Origin: RGIG3009 sp045653425
GTDB taxonomy: Bacteria; Bacillota; Clostridia; Oscillospirales; Acutalibacteraceae
Length of the DNA stretch: 30,428 nt
Assembly (NCBI GenBank): GCA_045653425.1
Contig: JAZOLU010000037.1
Span: 1-30,428, forward strand
Reading direction: 5' to 3'
A program made the position numbers and the translations under genes. Shown here in pieces: positions 8,764 through 16,796 of this stretch. Position 1 is the stretch's first letter. Each line of letters opens with the position of its first letter. The notes below the pieces were generated by a model. The model made no database searches. It worked only from the letters and a program-made list of their open reading frames with translations, and was not told the origin of the DNA.

Positions 8764-9466
8764 GGCGCAGCGCATTCGCGATAATTTGCAGCGCATTGAG
8801 CAGGACATTGAAAACGCCTGTGCGGCAGCGGGGCGGCGGCGCGAGGACGTGACGCTGATGGCGGTGACCAAAACCGTGCCCGCCGAGCGTATTGCCGTGG
8901 CACTGGAAGCGGGGGTGCGCTGCATTGGTGAAAACCGCGTGCAGGAATTTTTGGAAAAACGCGATGCCCTGCCGCTGGACGGCGTGGAAACTCACCTGAT
9001 TGGGCATTTGCAAACCAACAAGGTAAAGCGCATTGTTGGGCAGGTGGATATGATTCAGTCCATTGACAGTGAACGGTTGGCGCGGGCGGTTTCCGAGGCA
9101 TCGCTGAACACCGAACGCGGGGTAACCGACGTGTTGGTGGAGGTGAACATTGGCGGCGAGGATTCCAAAAGCGGTGTGGCACCCGAAAATTTGGAAGAAT
9201 TGTTGCATACCATTGCGGGGTTTGAGGGGATTCGCGTGAGGGGATTGATGACAATTCCCCCAATTTTGCCCACAGAAGCACAAAAACGTGCAATTTTTTG
9301 TCAAATGCACAAACTGTTTATTGACATTCGGCATAAAAATGTAGATAATATAACTATGGAGATTTTGTCCATGGGGATGTCGATGGATTATGTGGAGGCT
9401 GTCCGCGAAGGGTCTACGTTGGTTCGTATCGGGTCAGCCATCTTCGGTGCCAGAGATTATAAATAA
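8741..9466 (+). CDS. YggS family pyridoxal phosphate homeostasis protein
   Basis: This is a 241-residue single-domain PLP-binding protein of the YggS/PLPHP (alanine racemase N-terminal-like) family. These proteins buffer PLP and affect amino-acid and keto-acid balance without known catalysis. Lys44 in the VTKT motif is the expected Schiff-base residue. Further family marks are GENRVQEF, HLIGHLQTNK, the GLMTIPP segment, and the C-terminal phosphate site with SMGMS and RIGSAIFG. The ATG at 8741 lies 23 bases inside the upstream gene and has AGGAGA at 8729-8734. The 3' third (about 9250-9430) is visibly richer in A and T than the rest and contains a promoter-like sequence for sepF. Confidence 0.94.
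   Translation: MTASWSAEAQRIRDNLQRIEQDIENACAAAGRRREDVTLMAVTKTVPAERIAVALEAGVRCIGENRVQEFLEKRDALPLDGVETHLIGHLQTNKVKRIVGQVDMIQSIDSERLARAVSEASLNTERGVTDVLVEVNIGGEDSKSGVAPENLEELLHTIAGFEGIRVRGLMTIPPILPTEAQKRAIFCQMHKLFIDIRHKNVDNITMEILSMGMSMDYVEAVREGSTLVRIGSAIFGARDYK
9321..9349 (+). promoter_or_regulatory. Candidate promoter for sepF-ylmH-divIVA inside yggS
   Basis: A perfect TTGACA (9321-9326) is separated by 17 bases from GATAAT (9344-9349), which matches the consensus -10 at five of six positions. It lies within the yggS coding sequence in a locally AT-rich stretch. The expected start, near 9356, would give a leader of about 125 bases for sepF. This would let the division genes be expressed apart from the upstream operon. 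Confidence 0.5.
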
Positions 9467-9483
9467 GTAGGAGGAACAGAGCT

Positions 9484-9918
9484 ATGGGTATTTTCGGAAA
9501 ACTTCAGGACTTGCTTGGTGACCAGGACGACGAATTGGATATCAACGACGAGGGCGGTACCGAATTGGTGTCCCGCTCTGCCGAGCGTGCCGCAGACGAA
9601 ACTGCGCGCAAAAGCAACAAAGTGGTGAACATTCACGCTACCGCGCAGTTGCAGGTGGTGCTTGTAAAGCCCGAGCGGTTTGACGACGCCAGCACCATTG
9701 CCGACCACTTGAACGCCAAACGTACCGTGGTGCTGAACTTGGAATCGTCTAACAAAGACGTGGCGCGCCGCATTTTGGACTTTTTGAGCGGTGTGGCCTA
9801 TGCCAACGACGGCCAAATTAAAAAGGTGGCAAACTGCACCTATATTATTACGCCGTACAACGTGGGCTTTATGGGCGACTTGTTGGACGAGTTGGAGAAC
9901 AATGGGTTGTATTTCTGA
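9484..9918 (+). CDS. sepF: Cell division protein SepF
   Basis: SepF binds the C-terminal tail of FtsZ and the membrane, and aligns FtsZ protofilaments at the septum. The 144-residue protein has the expected layout: an N-terminal helix (MGIFGKLQDLLG) that probably inserts in the membrane, an acidic linker, and the SepF core from about residue 52, with the VVLNLES and RRILDFLSG segments and the GFMGDLLDELENNGLYF end. AGGAGG at 9470-9475 fixes the start. The following ylmH start lies inside its last codons, so the two are translationally coupled. The order yggS, sepF, ylmH, divIVA is the conserved Gram-positive division cluster, here without yggT. Confidence 0.95.
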   Translation: MGIFGKLQDLLGDQDDELDINDEGGTELVSRSAERAADETARKSNKVVNIHATAQLQVVLVKPERFDDASTIADHLNAKRTVVLNLESSNKDVARRILDFLSGVAYANDGQIKKVANCTYIITPYNVGFMGDLLDELENNGLYF

Positions 9919-10669
9919 TAAATCCGAAGACGACGCGCTGTTGCGTGCTCGTATAGAGGATGCTTGTCATCTGTGTGACGTGCGCTCGTGCCCGCGTTTT
10001 GTCGGTTTTTTGGACGAACACCGACAGGCGGTGGCACGAGCCGTCTTGCTTGAAAAGGGGTGTACCAATTACCGCTTTTTTGGCGGGTACGAGGGCGCGG
10101 AACGCACCGTTTTGGGGATTTTTCCCTCGTTTTTGCCGCCGGAGGACACGTTGTTTCCCATTGCCGCGCTGGCGTTTAAATACCGCGCAGTGGCGGCAAT
10201 TACGCACCGCGACGTGCTGGGTGCGTTGTTGGGTACCGGTATTCGGCGGGAAAAATTGGGTGATATTGTGTGCACACCGGGGCAAACTATGGTACTGGCG
10301 GACGAGGAGATTGCCCCCTACTTGGCGCAAACGGTTACCAAAATTGGTGCGGAGGGGGTTGCGGTTACCTACCCCTACACGGGCGAGATTACCGTGACAC
10401 GTGAGTTCAAGGAATGGCAAGATACCGTGCCGTCGCCGCGATTGGACGCGGTGTTGCGCGTGGCGTTGCGCACCTCACGCGAGGAAGCCGCGCGCCGCAT
10501 TGCCGCGGGGGCGGTTTCGCTGAACCATATGCCCGTGGTATCGGTTTCGGCGGCGGTGAGCGAAGGGGATATTCTTTCGGTGCGCGGTGCCGGTCGGTTT
10601 CGGGTGGCGCGGTTGGGTTCGCCCACCAAAAAAGGGCGATTGCCCATTTGTATGCAACAGTTTGTATAA
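9902..10669 (+). CDS. YlmH/Sll1252 family RNA-binding protein with S4 domain
   Basis: This is a 255-residue protein of the YlmH family, found next to sepF and divIVA in many Gram-positive bacteria. The C-terminal S4 RNA-binding domain covers about residues 180-245 (LDAVLRVALRTSREEAARRIAAG and onward). The N-terminal part has the GGYEGAERTVLGIFP segment common in the family. YlmH relatives have been linked to rescue of stalled 50S-peptidyl-tRNA complexes in B. subtilis. The chosen ATG at 9902 overlaps sepF by 17 bases and has GGAG just upstream at 9893-9896. An earlier in-frame start at 9791 would lie deep inside sepF and has no supporting signal. Confidence 0.88.
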   Translation: MGCISDKSEDDALLRARIEDACHLCDVRSCPRFVGFLDEHRQAVARAVLLEKGCTNYRFFGGYEGAERTVLGIFPSFLPPEDTLFPIAALAFKYRAVAAITHRDVLGALLGTGIRREKLGDIVCTPGQTMVLADEEIAPYLAQTVTKIGAEGVAVTYPYTGEITVTREFKEWQDTVPSPRLDAVLRVALRTSREEAARRIAAGAVSLNHMPVVSVSAAVSEGDILSVRGAGRFRVARLGSPTKKGRLPICMQQFV

Positions 10670-10687
10670 TAAGGAGGAGTTTCTGTG

Positions 10688-11368
10688 ATGACGTTGGACA
10701 ACATTCGTAATGTGGAATTTAGCCGCGGCCGCGGCTATCGCGCCGAAGAGGTGGACGATTTTATTGACGAGTGCGCCGAAACGGTGGAGTCGTTACTGCG
10801 GGAAAAAGAGGAACTCAACCAAAAAATGAAAGTGCTGGCCGATAAGTTGGTGGAATACCGCAACGATGAGGACAGTATTCGCGCCGCGTTGCTTAACGCG
10901 CAACGCACCGGCGACACGGTGGTGCGCGACGCGGAACGCCAAGCGGAGGAGATTCGCGCCAAAGCACAGCGTGAGGCGGACGATATTCTGCGCACCGCGA
11001 TGAACCGCATTGACGCCGAAAAGCAGGAATTGGACCGCGTGAAGCAGGAGGTTACTTCCTTTAAGGCGCGGTTGATGGCACTGTACAAGGAGCATTTGGA
11101 GTGTATTCAACAGTTGCCGGCGGAGGAAGCCGCTCCCACCGCCGCGGAGGAGACTGCTCCCGCGGAAGAAGCGGCGAGTGAGGCGGAGGAAAACGTGGTG
11201 GTGGCACCCGCGCCGGAGGAGGACACGATGGTGGCCGAGGAACCGGTGGAGGAACAGGCGGTGTCGCGGTTTTCTAACCTGAAATTCGGCAACGATTACG
11301 ATATTCGCAACGACGAGGACGACGAGGAAGACGACGCGCCCCGTGGGTTGTTTAAGAAACGCAAGTAA
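10688..11368 (+). CDS. divIVA: DivIVA domain-containing cell division protein
   Basis: DivIVA binds negatively curved membrane at poles and septa and positions division or envelope proteins. This 226-residue protein has the N-terminal lipid-binding motif NVEFSRGRGYRAEEVDDFID (about residues 8-27) and a long coiled coil to about residue 145. The C-terminal tail rich in Glu, Ala and Val ends in a short basic KKRK. The tail is longer and more acidic than in B. subtilis DivIVA and may be a flexible partner-binding region. AAGGAGG at 10671-10677 supports the ATG at 10688; a GTG immediately before it, at 10685, is possible. It is the last gene of the division cluster, and a 114-base gap follows. 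Confidence 0.92.
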   Translation: MTLDNIRNVEFSRGRGYRAEEVDDFIDECAETVESLLREKEELNQKMKVLADKLVEYRNDEDSIRAALLNAQRTGDTVVRDAERQAEEIRAKAQREADDILRTAMNRIDAEKQELDRVKQEVTSFKARLMALYKEHLECIQQLPAEEAAPTAAEETAPAEEAASEAEENVVVAPAPEEDTMVAEEPVEEQAVSRFSNLKFGNDYDIRNDEDDEEDDAPRGLFKKRK

Positions 11369-11482
11369 GCACCGCCAATGGTTTGGCAAGGATTAACGAG
11401 TATTTTAACAATGCCACAGCGGAAAATTGGCCCCACAAAATCGAGTTCGGGTTTTAATGCTTTGGCTAAGGAGAGAACGAGT
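11369..11482 (+). other. Intergenic gap between divIVA and ddh
   Basis: This 114-base gap is more AT-rich than its flanks. A short inverted repeat (GCCAA/TTGGC with a 4-base loop) lies near 11385-11398 but has no T-run. TTGGCA at about 11393 with a poor -10 17 bases on could be a weak promoter for ddh-lysA. I see no convincing terminator, lysine riboswitch or T-box, and the gap is too short for either RNA. Confidence 0.35.
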
Positions 11483-12460
11483 ATGAAGGTTGGAATTTAC
11501 GGATACGGGAACTTGGGCCGCGGTGTGGAGTGCGCGGTGTGTGCGGCTCCCGATGCGGAATTGGTGGGGATTTTTACCCGCCGAGACCCGCAATCCATTC
11601 ACCCGCGCAGCGGTGTGCCGGTGTATGCGGACACGGAGTTGGCTCGGTTTCGTGACACGCTGGACGTACTGATTTTATGCGGCGGCAGTGCCACCGACCT
11701 GCCCACAATGACACCGGCGCTGGCGGCGGAGTTTAACGTGGTGGATAGTTTTGATACCCACGCCGCTATTCCGGAACATTTTGCGGCGGTGGATGCTGCG
11801 GCTGCCGCTTCGGGTCACATTGCTCTGATTTCGGCGGGGTGGGACCCGGGATTGTTCTCGCTTAATCGCCTGTATGCCTCGGCGGTGTTGCCGCACGGCG
11901 GGGATTACACGTTTTGGGGTCGCGGTGTGAGCCAAGGTCATTCCGATGCCATTCGTCGCGTGGCGGGTGTGCGCGATGCACGCCAGTACACCGTGCCGGT
12001 GCCGGAGGCACTGGAGGCGGTGCGTGCGGGGGATTGTCCGGAGCTCACCACCCGCCAAAAGCACCGCCGCGAATGTTACGTGGTGGCGGAGGAGGGCGCC
12101 GATTTGGCGCGGATTGAACGCGAAATTGTGGAAATGCCCAACTATTTTGCGGATTACGATACCACGGTGACGTTTATTACCGCACAGGAGATGCAACGCG
12201 ACCACAGCGGTATGCCGCACGGCGGCACGGTGATTCGCACCGGCACCACCGGATGGGACGGCGAGCATCACCACACGATTGAATATCGGTTAACGCTGGA
12301 TTCCAATCCGGAATTTACCGCCAGCGTACTGGTGGCGTATGCACGCGCGATTTGTAAAATGCACGCACGGGGTGTGGTGGGGTGTCACACGGTGTTTGAC
12401 ATTGCACCGGGCGATTTGTCGCCACTGTCGCCCGCCGAACTGCGCGCACATATGTTGTAA
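11483..12460 (+). CDS. ddh: meso-diaminopimelate D-dehydrogenase
   Basis: This NADPH-dependent enzyme aminates L-tetrahydrodipicolinate directly to meso-diaminopimelate, bypassing the succinylated or acetylated intermediates of the longer lysine routes. The protein is 325 residues, the family norm. It has the N-terminal Rossmann motif GYGNLGRGVE (residues 6-15), the CGGSATDLP and DSFDTH segments, the SAGWDPGLFS motif, and GRGVSQGHSDAIRR, all typical of Ddh. The ATG at 11483 is preceded by AAGGAGAG at 11468-11475; earlier in-frame starts lie in the intergenic gap without a ribosome binding site. With lysA immediately downstream, it forms a two-step module from tetrahydrodipicolinate to lysine and also supplies peptidoglycan precursor. 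Confidence 0.95.
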   Translation: MKVGIYGYGNLGRGVECAVCAAPDAELVGIFTRRDPQSIHPRSGVPVYADTELARFRDTLDVLILCGGSATDLPTMTPALAAEFNVVDSFDTHAAIPEHFAAVDAAAAASGHIALISAGWDPGLFSLNRLYASAVLPHGGDYTFWGRGVSQGHSDAIRRVAGVRDARQYTVPVPEALEAVRAGDCPELTTRQKHRRECYVVAEEGADLARIEREIVEMPNYFADYDTTVTFITAQEMQRDHSGMPHGGTVIRTGTTGWDGEHHHTIEYRLTLDSNPEFTASVLVAYARAICKMHARGVVGCHTVFDIAPGDLSPLSPAELRAHML

Positions 12461-12495
12461 CGGGAATATTAAGTTATCAAGAGAGGATTATCACC

Positions 12496-13794
12496 ATGAT
12501 TTGCCCGAACTTATCTGTTCGCGAGGACGGACAGTTGTTGTTTGCCGGTCAAGACACGGCGGCTTTGGCGGCCACTTACGGAACGCCGTTGTATTTAATG
12601 GACGAGGACCGTATTCGCGAGCGTTGCCGCACGTATATAACCGCGGCGAACGAGGCGTTTGACGGCAACGCGTGCGTACTGTACGCTTCCAAAGCGGCAT
12701 CGTTTAAGCGGATGTACGAGATAATGCGCGAGGAAGGCATGGGCGTGGACGTGGTATCGCCCGGCGAGATTGCTACTGCTGCGCGCGCCGGATACCCGTT
12801 GGGCAAAGCGTATTACCATTCCAACCACAAAAGCGATGTGGACATTACCTATGCGATGGAGCAGGGCGTGGGGTATTTTGTGGTAGACAACACCGAAGAA
12901 CTGTTGGCGGTGGAGCGTGTTGCCGCGGCGCGGGGATGCCGCCAGCGTATTTTATTGCGGTTAACCCCCGGCATTGACCCGCATACGTACGAGGCGGTTG
13001 CCACCGGCAAGGTGGATTCCAAATTTGGGTTTGCTATTGAAACCGAACAGGCGGAGGAAGCCACCCGCTTGGCACTGCAACAACCCCACGTGGAGTTGGT
13101 GGGTTTTCACAGTCACATTGGTTCACAGGTGTTTGATTCCGACGTGTTTTTCCAAGCGGCGGACGTGATGCTTGACTATCTTTGTAAAATGAAAACGGCG
13201 TACGGACTGGTAACGCAACAACTGAATTTGGGCGGCGGGTACGGTGTGCGCTATCGCGCGGACGACCCGGAACTGGACATTGCCGCCAATCTCCGTTCGG
13301 TGGGCGCGTATGTGAAAGAAAAAGTGGCGGCGTTGGGGTTGACAATGCCTACCGTGTTGTTTGAACCGGGACGCAGTATTGTGGCGGATGCCGGACTGAC
13401 GTTGTACACGGTGAGTTCCGTAAAGCAGATACCCGGCTACAAAAATTACGTGGCGGTGGATGGCGGTATGACGGACAACCCCCGTTTTGCCTTGTACAAC
13501 GCGCCCTATACGGTGGTGGCTGCCGGAAAAATGAACCAGCCCGCCGAGCTGTGCTGCTCGGTGGTGGGGCGGTGCTGCGAGAGTGGGGATATTATTCAGG
13601 AATCGGTGTTTATGCCGACATCTTTGCAACGCGGCGACTTGGTGGCGTGTTTAACCACGGGTGCGTACAATTACTCAATGGCTTCCAACTATAACCGCGT
13701 TCCCCGCCCGCCGGTGGTGATGTTGCGCGGCGGCGAATCGTACACGGCGGTGCGCCGTGAAACGGTGGAGGATATTACCGCGCTGGACGTATAA
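12496..13794 (+). CDS. lysA: Diaminopimelate decarboxylase
   Basis: LysA is a fold-type III PLP enzyme that decarboxylates meso-diaminopimelate to L-lysine. The protein is 432 residues. Lys66 in YASKA is the expected PLP Schiff-base lysine. The HSHIGSQ segment, the glycine-rich NLGGGYG phosphate-binding loop, EPGRS, and the CCESGDII motif with the active-site cysteine are all present, and the C-terminal GAYNYSMASNYN contributes substrate contacts. GAGAGGA at 12481-12487 serves as the ribosome binding site. The gene lies 35 bases after ddh, so the two are probably cotranscribed. It ends the long plus-strand run and is followed by a strong terminator at 13806-13834. Confidence 0.97.
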   Translation: MICPNLSVREDGQLLFAGQDTAALAATYGTPLYLMDEDRIRERCRTYITAANEAFDGNACVLYASKAASFKRMYEIMREEGMGVDVVSPGEIATAARAGYPLGKAYYHSNHKSDVDITYAMEQGVGYFVVDNTEELLAVERVAAARGCRQRILLRLTPGIDPHTYEAVATGKVDSKFGFAIETEQAEEATRLALQQPHVELVGFHSHIGSQVFDSDVFFQAADVMLDYLCKMKTAYGLVTQQLNLGGGYGVRYRADDPELDIAANLRSVGAYVKEKVAALGLTMPTVLFEPGRSIVADAGLTLYTVSSVKQIPGYKNYVAVDGGMTDNPRFALYNAPYTVVAAGKMNQPAELCCSVVGRCCESGDIIQESVFMPTSLQRGDLVACLTTGAYNYSMASNYNRVPRPPVVMLRGGESYTAVRRETVEDITALDV

Positions 13795-13805
13795 CAACAA
13801 AAAAG

Positions 13806-13834
13806 AAAGCCACCTATGGCACATAGGTGGCTTT
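13806..13834. terminator. Bidirectional terminator between lysA and the kinase-like gene
   Basis: A perfect 13-base-pair stem (13806-13818 with 13822-13834) encloses a 3-base loop. T-rich tracts occur on both strands: AAAA-GAAA precedes it and TTTT follows on the plus strand. It serves lysA (plus) and the converging kinase-like gene (minus). Confidence 0.85.
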
Positions 13835-13852
13835 TGTGATGGTTATGGTTAT

Positions 13853-14485
13853 TTATTCTTCGTCCGCGTATTTCATTTCTGCCAATTGGGCAATCAACTT
13901 AACCGCGTTGGGGTAACTGATGGCACTGGTGTTGATGCACAAATCGTAGCAGTTGGCAGTACCCCATTTTTTGCCGGAGTAGAAGTTGTAGTAGTTGGCG
14001 CGTTTTTTATCGCTGCGGGTCACGCGGCTTTTGGCTTCTGCCGCGGTAAGACCGTCGTGCTCCGCCACGCGTTTGGTACGGTCCTCCAAATTGGCGTGGA
14101 TAAACACGGAAACCAAGTACGGGTATTTTTGCAACACGTAATCCGCGCAACGGCCAACCACAACGCACGCGCCTTTTTCCGAAAGGGAACGAATGGCATC
14201 GAACTGCGCCTGAAATACCTGCTGATTCACCGGCAGCGAGTAGTTGATGAGCCCTGTTTCGTTCATCGCGTACGCGCCGGTGGACAGGGTGTACAACAAA
14301 CTGCTGGTGGGTTTTTCGTCAAAATACTCCAACACGTCTTTGGAAAGGCCGCTTTCCTCCGCCGCGTGGGTGAGCAGTTCTTTGTCGTAACACGGAATGC
14401 CCAAATACTCCGCTAACCGCCGCCCGATTTCGTGCCCGCCGCTTCCAAACTGACGCGCAATGGTGATAATGACAGGATGTTTCAT
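13853..14485 (-). CDS. Cytidylate kinase-like family protein
   Basis: This 210-residue protein starts with a P-loop NTPase signature, IARQFGSGGHEIGRRLA (residues 9-25), characteristic of the cytidylate-kinase-like family common in Clostridia. It also has the GRCADYVL segment (near 108-115) and an Arg-rich lid region (VTRSDKKRANYYNFYSG). Family members are not the essential CMP kinase, and their substrate is unknown to me, so I give no gene symbol. It lies 19 bases downstream of glnA on the same strand, with GGGAGA before its ATG, so it is likely cotranscribed with glutamine synthetase. It ends at the bidirectional terminator shared with lysA. Confidence 0.88.
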   Translation of the reverse strand: MKHPVIITIARQFGSGGHEIGRRLAEYLGIPCYDKELLTHAAEESGLSKDVLEYFDEKPTSSLLYTLSTGAYAMNETGLINYSLPVNQQVFQAQFDAIRSLSEKGACVVVGRCADYVLQKYPYLVSVFIHANLEDRTKRVAEHDGLTAAEAKSRVTRSDKKRANYYNFYSGKKWGTANCYDLCINTSAISYPNAVKLIAQLAEMKYADEE

Positions 14486-14504
14486 AGTGGATTCTCCCTT
14501 TTGA

Positions 14505-15839
14505 TTAATAACGGGCGAGATAACGGTCCAGTTCCCACGCGGTTACACGGATTTTGTATTCGTCCCATTCTTCGGTTTTGTGTTGCACGTAGCAAGAGAA
14601 AATGTGGTTGCCCAGCGTTTCGCGGATGAGTTTATCCGCTTTCATTGCACGGACCGCCTCTTTTAAGTTAGAGGGCAGGTGATGAATCCCGCGTGCTTCG
14701 CGCTCGTCCTCGTCCAGTTCAAACAAGTTGATATCGGCGGATTCGGGCGGGGTTAAGCCGCGGCGAATACCGTCCAACCCTGCTGCTAAGCACAATGCCA
14801 ACGCCAAATACGGGTTGGCGGACGGGTCCGGATTGCGCAGTTCAATGCGTGTGCCTGCCCCGCGCGCCGAGGGAACGCGAATGAGCGGACTGCGGTTACT
14901 GCCCGACCACGCAATGTACACGGGTGCTTCGTAACCGGAAACCAGCCGTTTGTACGAGTTGACCAGCGGGTTGGTGACCGCGCTCATCCCTTTGGCGTGT
15001 TCCAACAAACCCGCAATAAAGTGGTAGGCGGTTTGGCTGAGACCCAGGTTGTCGTTAGGGTCGTAAAATGCGTTTTTGCCGTTTTTGGTGAGCGACATAT
15101 TCACGTGCATACCGCTGCCCGCCCTGCCAAACACCGGCTTGGGCATAAACGTGGCGTACATATTGTGTTTGTCCGCAATGGTTTTTACCGCTAACTTAAA
15201 GGTGACAATATTGTCCGCCGCGGAAAGCGCGTCCGCATACTTAAAGTCAATTTCGTGCTGACCGTTGGCCGTTTCGTGGTGGGAGGCTTCAATTTCAAAG
15301 CCCATTTCCTCCAACGCGAGGCACATATCGCGGCGGGCGGATTCCCCCAAATCGGTGGGGCCCAGTTCAAAATACGCGCCGCGGTCGCGCGTTTCGGTGG
15401 TGGGGTGGCCGTCTCCGTCTGTGTTAAACAGGAAAAACTCACATTCCGGACCAACGTTGAACCCGTCGAACCCCAGTTCCTGCGCTTCGCGCAGGACACG
15501 TTTGAGCAGACCGCGCGGGTCCCCCTCAAATGGTGTGCCATCCGGCTTGTATACATCGCAAATTAAGCGGGCGACTTTGCAGGAGTCCTCGTACCACGGG
15601 AAGATTAAAAAACTGTCGTAATCCGGATGCAAGTACATATCCGACTCTTCAATGCGAACAAAACCCTCCACCGACGAGCCGTCAAACATACACTGGTTGT
15701 TCAGTGCTTTTTGCAACTGGCTGGCGGTGATGGCAATGTTTTTGAACGAGCCGAAAATATCGGTAAATTGCAAACGGATGAACCGAATGCCCTGTTCCTC
15801 AACAATACGTACAATGTCGGCGGCGGTGTACTTGCTCAT
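14505..15839 (-). CDS. glnA: Glutamine synthetase, type I (GSI-alpha)
   Basis: Glutamine synthetase makes glutamine from glutamate, ammonia and ATP as a dodecamer in the cytoplasm. The 444-residue length matches the GSI-alpha class of Firmicutes. The MFDGSSVEGFVRIEESDMYL segment, the ECEFFLF metal-ligand region, the NGQHEIDFKYADAL loop, SGMHVNMSL, and NRSPLIRVP with the RIELRNPDPSANPYLALA substrate region are all present. The adenylylation-site sequence of the GSI-beta class is not evident, so feedback-type control is expected. The ATG has AGGAGA at 15845-15850 on the minus strand, and a strong promoter lies at 15881-15910. No GlnR-like TGTnA-n7-TnACA operator is obvious. Confidence 0.97.
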   Translation of the reverse strand: MSKYTAADIVRIVEEQGIRFIRLQFTDIFGSFKNIAITASQLQKALNNQCMFDGSSVEGFVRIEESDMYLHPDYDSFLIFPWYEDSCKVARLICDVYKPDGTPFEGDPRGLLKRVLREAQELGFDGFNVGPECEFFLFNTDGDGHPTTETRDRGAYFELGPTDLGESARRDMCLALEEMGFEIEASHHETANGQHEIDFKYADALSAADNIVTFKLAVKTIADKHNMYATFMPKPVFGRAGSGMHVNMSLTKNGKNAFYDPNDNLGLSQTAYHFIAGLLEHAKGMSAVTNPLVNSYKRLVSGYEAPVYIAWSGSNRSPLIRVPSARGAGTRIELRNPDPSANPYLALALCLAAGLDGIRRGLTPPESADINLFELDEDEREARGIHHLPSNLKEAVRAMKADKLIRETLGNHIFSCYVQHKTEEWDEYKIRVTAWELDRYLARY

Positions 15840-15880
15840 AAGAGTCTCCTTTGCTTATGCTTATACTAATAATATATAAT

Positions 15881-15910
15881 ATTATAAATTTTATAAAGCA
15901 GAATTGTCAA
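15881..15910 (-). promoter_or_regulatory. Sigma-A promoter of glnA
   Basis: On the minus strand a perfect TTGACA (15905-15910) and a perfect TATAAT (15881-15886) are separated by 18 bases in an AT-rich region. The predicted start is near 15874, giving a leader of about 35 bases. Confidence 0.8.
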
Positions 15911-15978
15911 TAGTTTTTGCATAATTGGGTGGCGGTTGCACGATACTATGGCAGGAAAACCGATAAGGAGGGATGTAT

Positions 15979-16143
15979 ATGCCGCGAAAAGACCGTAGAC
16001 CGACCCGCATTTATCCCGATAGCCGCACGGCACCCACCGCATCCACAAGTGAGCCGGTGGTTAGAGGACACCGCGCCACGCCAACAACACCAGAATTAGC
16101 GTTGCCAACAGAAACAGACAACTCAACATTACCCCCACGCTGA
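15979..16143 (+). CDS. Possible 54-residue basic/Pro-Thr-rich small protein
   Basis: An ATG at 15979 has an excellent AAGGAGGG ribosome binding site (15965-15972) and opens a 54-codon frame ending at 16143. The product starts very basic (MPRKDRRPTR) and then becomes rich in Thr and Pro; no domain, signal peptide or membrane segment is recognisable. The last 83 bases overlap the 3' end of ribU on the opposite strand, so its C-terminal half may simply mirror ribU codons. No clear promoter precedes it. The ribosome binding site is the main support. It may instead be a remnant whose original 3' part has been lost. Confidence 0.4.
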   Translation: MPRKDRRPTRIYPDSRTAPTASTSEPVVRGHRATPTTPELALPTETDNSTLPPR

Positions 16144-16720
16144 CGCCGCGCCGATGCGGGGTTTCGCTTTTGGGGACCAAACGCGCCGCCCGCAAAGCCG
16201 ACACAACGGTTTTGTACAGCAGCATGGTGAGCACGGCGTTCAAACCGGATTTGAGCAGGTTAAACGGCAAAATGGTGGGGAGAAGCAGTGCTTCTACCTG
16301 CTGTCGCGAGATGCCCATATACAACGGTGTGACCAACCAGTTCCACAACAACATACCGGCGGTAACCGACAAAATACCCAGAACCAGACCCAGCACCACG
16401 GATTTTAGCGTGCGACGGCGGCGGTACAGGAGCGCCGCCGGACAGATGAACAGTGCGGAGGAAAGCACGTTCATTAACAGGCCGATAAGTCCCGTTTCGC
16501 TGATGGTGACCAATTCCACCAGTGCTACCACCACTGCCATTAGCAACGCCGCGCCGGGGCCGTATAGCATACCGCCGATGGCGAGTAGGCAGTCCTTGGG
16601 TTCGTATTTTAAAAACAATACCACGGGAATACGAAAAGTGGCTACGCACGCAAACGCCAAGGCGCAGAACAGTGCCATAACTATCAGTTGGCGGGTGTCA
16701 ATGGTCGGTTTATTTTTCAT
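16061..16720 (-). CDS. ribU: ECF transporter S component, riboflavin-specific (RibU)
   Basis: RibU is the substrate-binding membrane subunit that pairs with the shared ECF energising module (EcfA, EcfA', EcfT, encoded elsewhere) to import riboflavin. The 219-residue protein has about six membrane helices, the FLKYEPKD motif (36-43) typical of RibU, and the ISETGLIGLLMN segment. The assignment is strongly supported by the FMN riboswitch and terminator directly upstream (16797-16907 and 16742-16777). The ATG has AGGAGGAG just upstream. A basic, Ser/Arg-containing loop near 185-198 precedes the last helix, so the C terminus carries an additional hydrophobic segment compared with the compact RibU core. 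Confidence 0.93.
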   Translation of the reverse strand: MKNKPTIDTRQLIVMALFCALAFACVATFRIPVVLFLKYEPKDCLLAIGGMLYGPGAALLMAVVVALVELVTISETGLIGLLMNVLSSALFICPAALLYRRRRTLKSVVLGLVLGILSVTAGMLLWNWLVTPLYMGISRQQVEALLLPTILPFNLLKSGLNAVLTMLLYKTVVSALRAARLVPKSETPHRRGVSVGVMLSCLFLLATLILVLLAWRGVL

Positions 16721-16741
16721 ATAAACTCCTCCTGTTACATT

Positions 16742-16777
16742 AAAAAACGCCCCGCAGTTACCATAACTGCGGTGCGT
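16742..16777 (-). terminator. Intrinsic terminator of the FMN riboswitch
   Basis: On the minus strand a 14-bp stem with one mismatch (16764-16777 with 16747-16760, 3-base loop) is followed by TTTTTT. It lies between the FMN aptamer and ribU, so FMN binding is expected to end transcription early. Confidence 0.85.
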
Positions 16778-16796
16778 TGGTATGGATATGCCAACT

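Noticed and set aside
11369..11482. Lysine riboswitch or T-box before ddh-lysA
   Set aside because: The gap is too short and has no recognisable conserved blocks or strong terminator.
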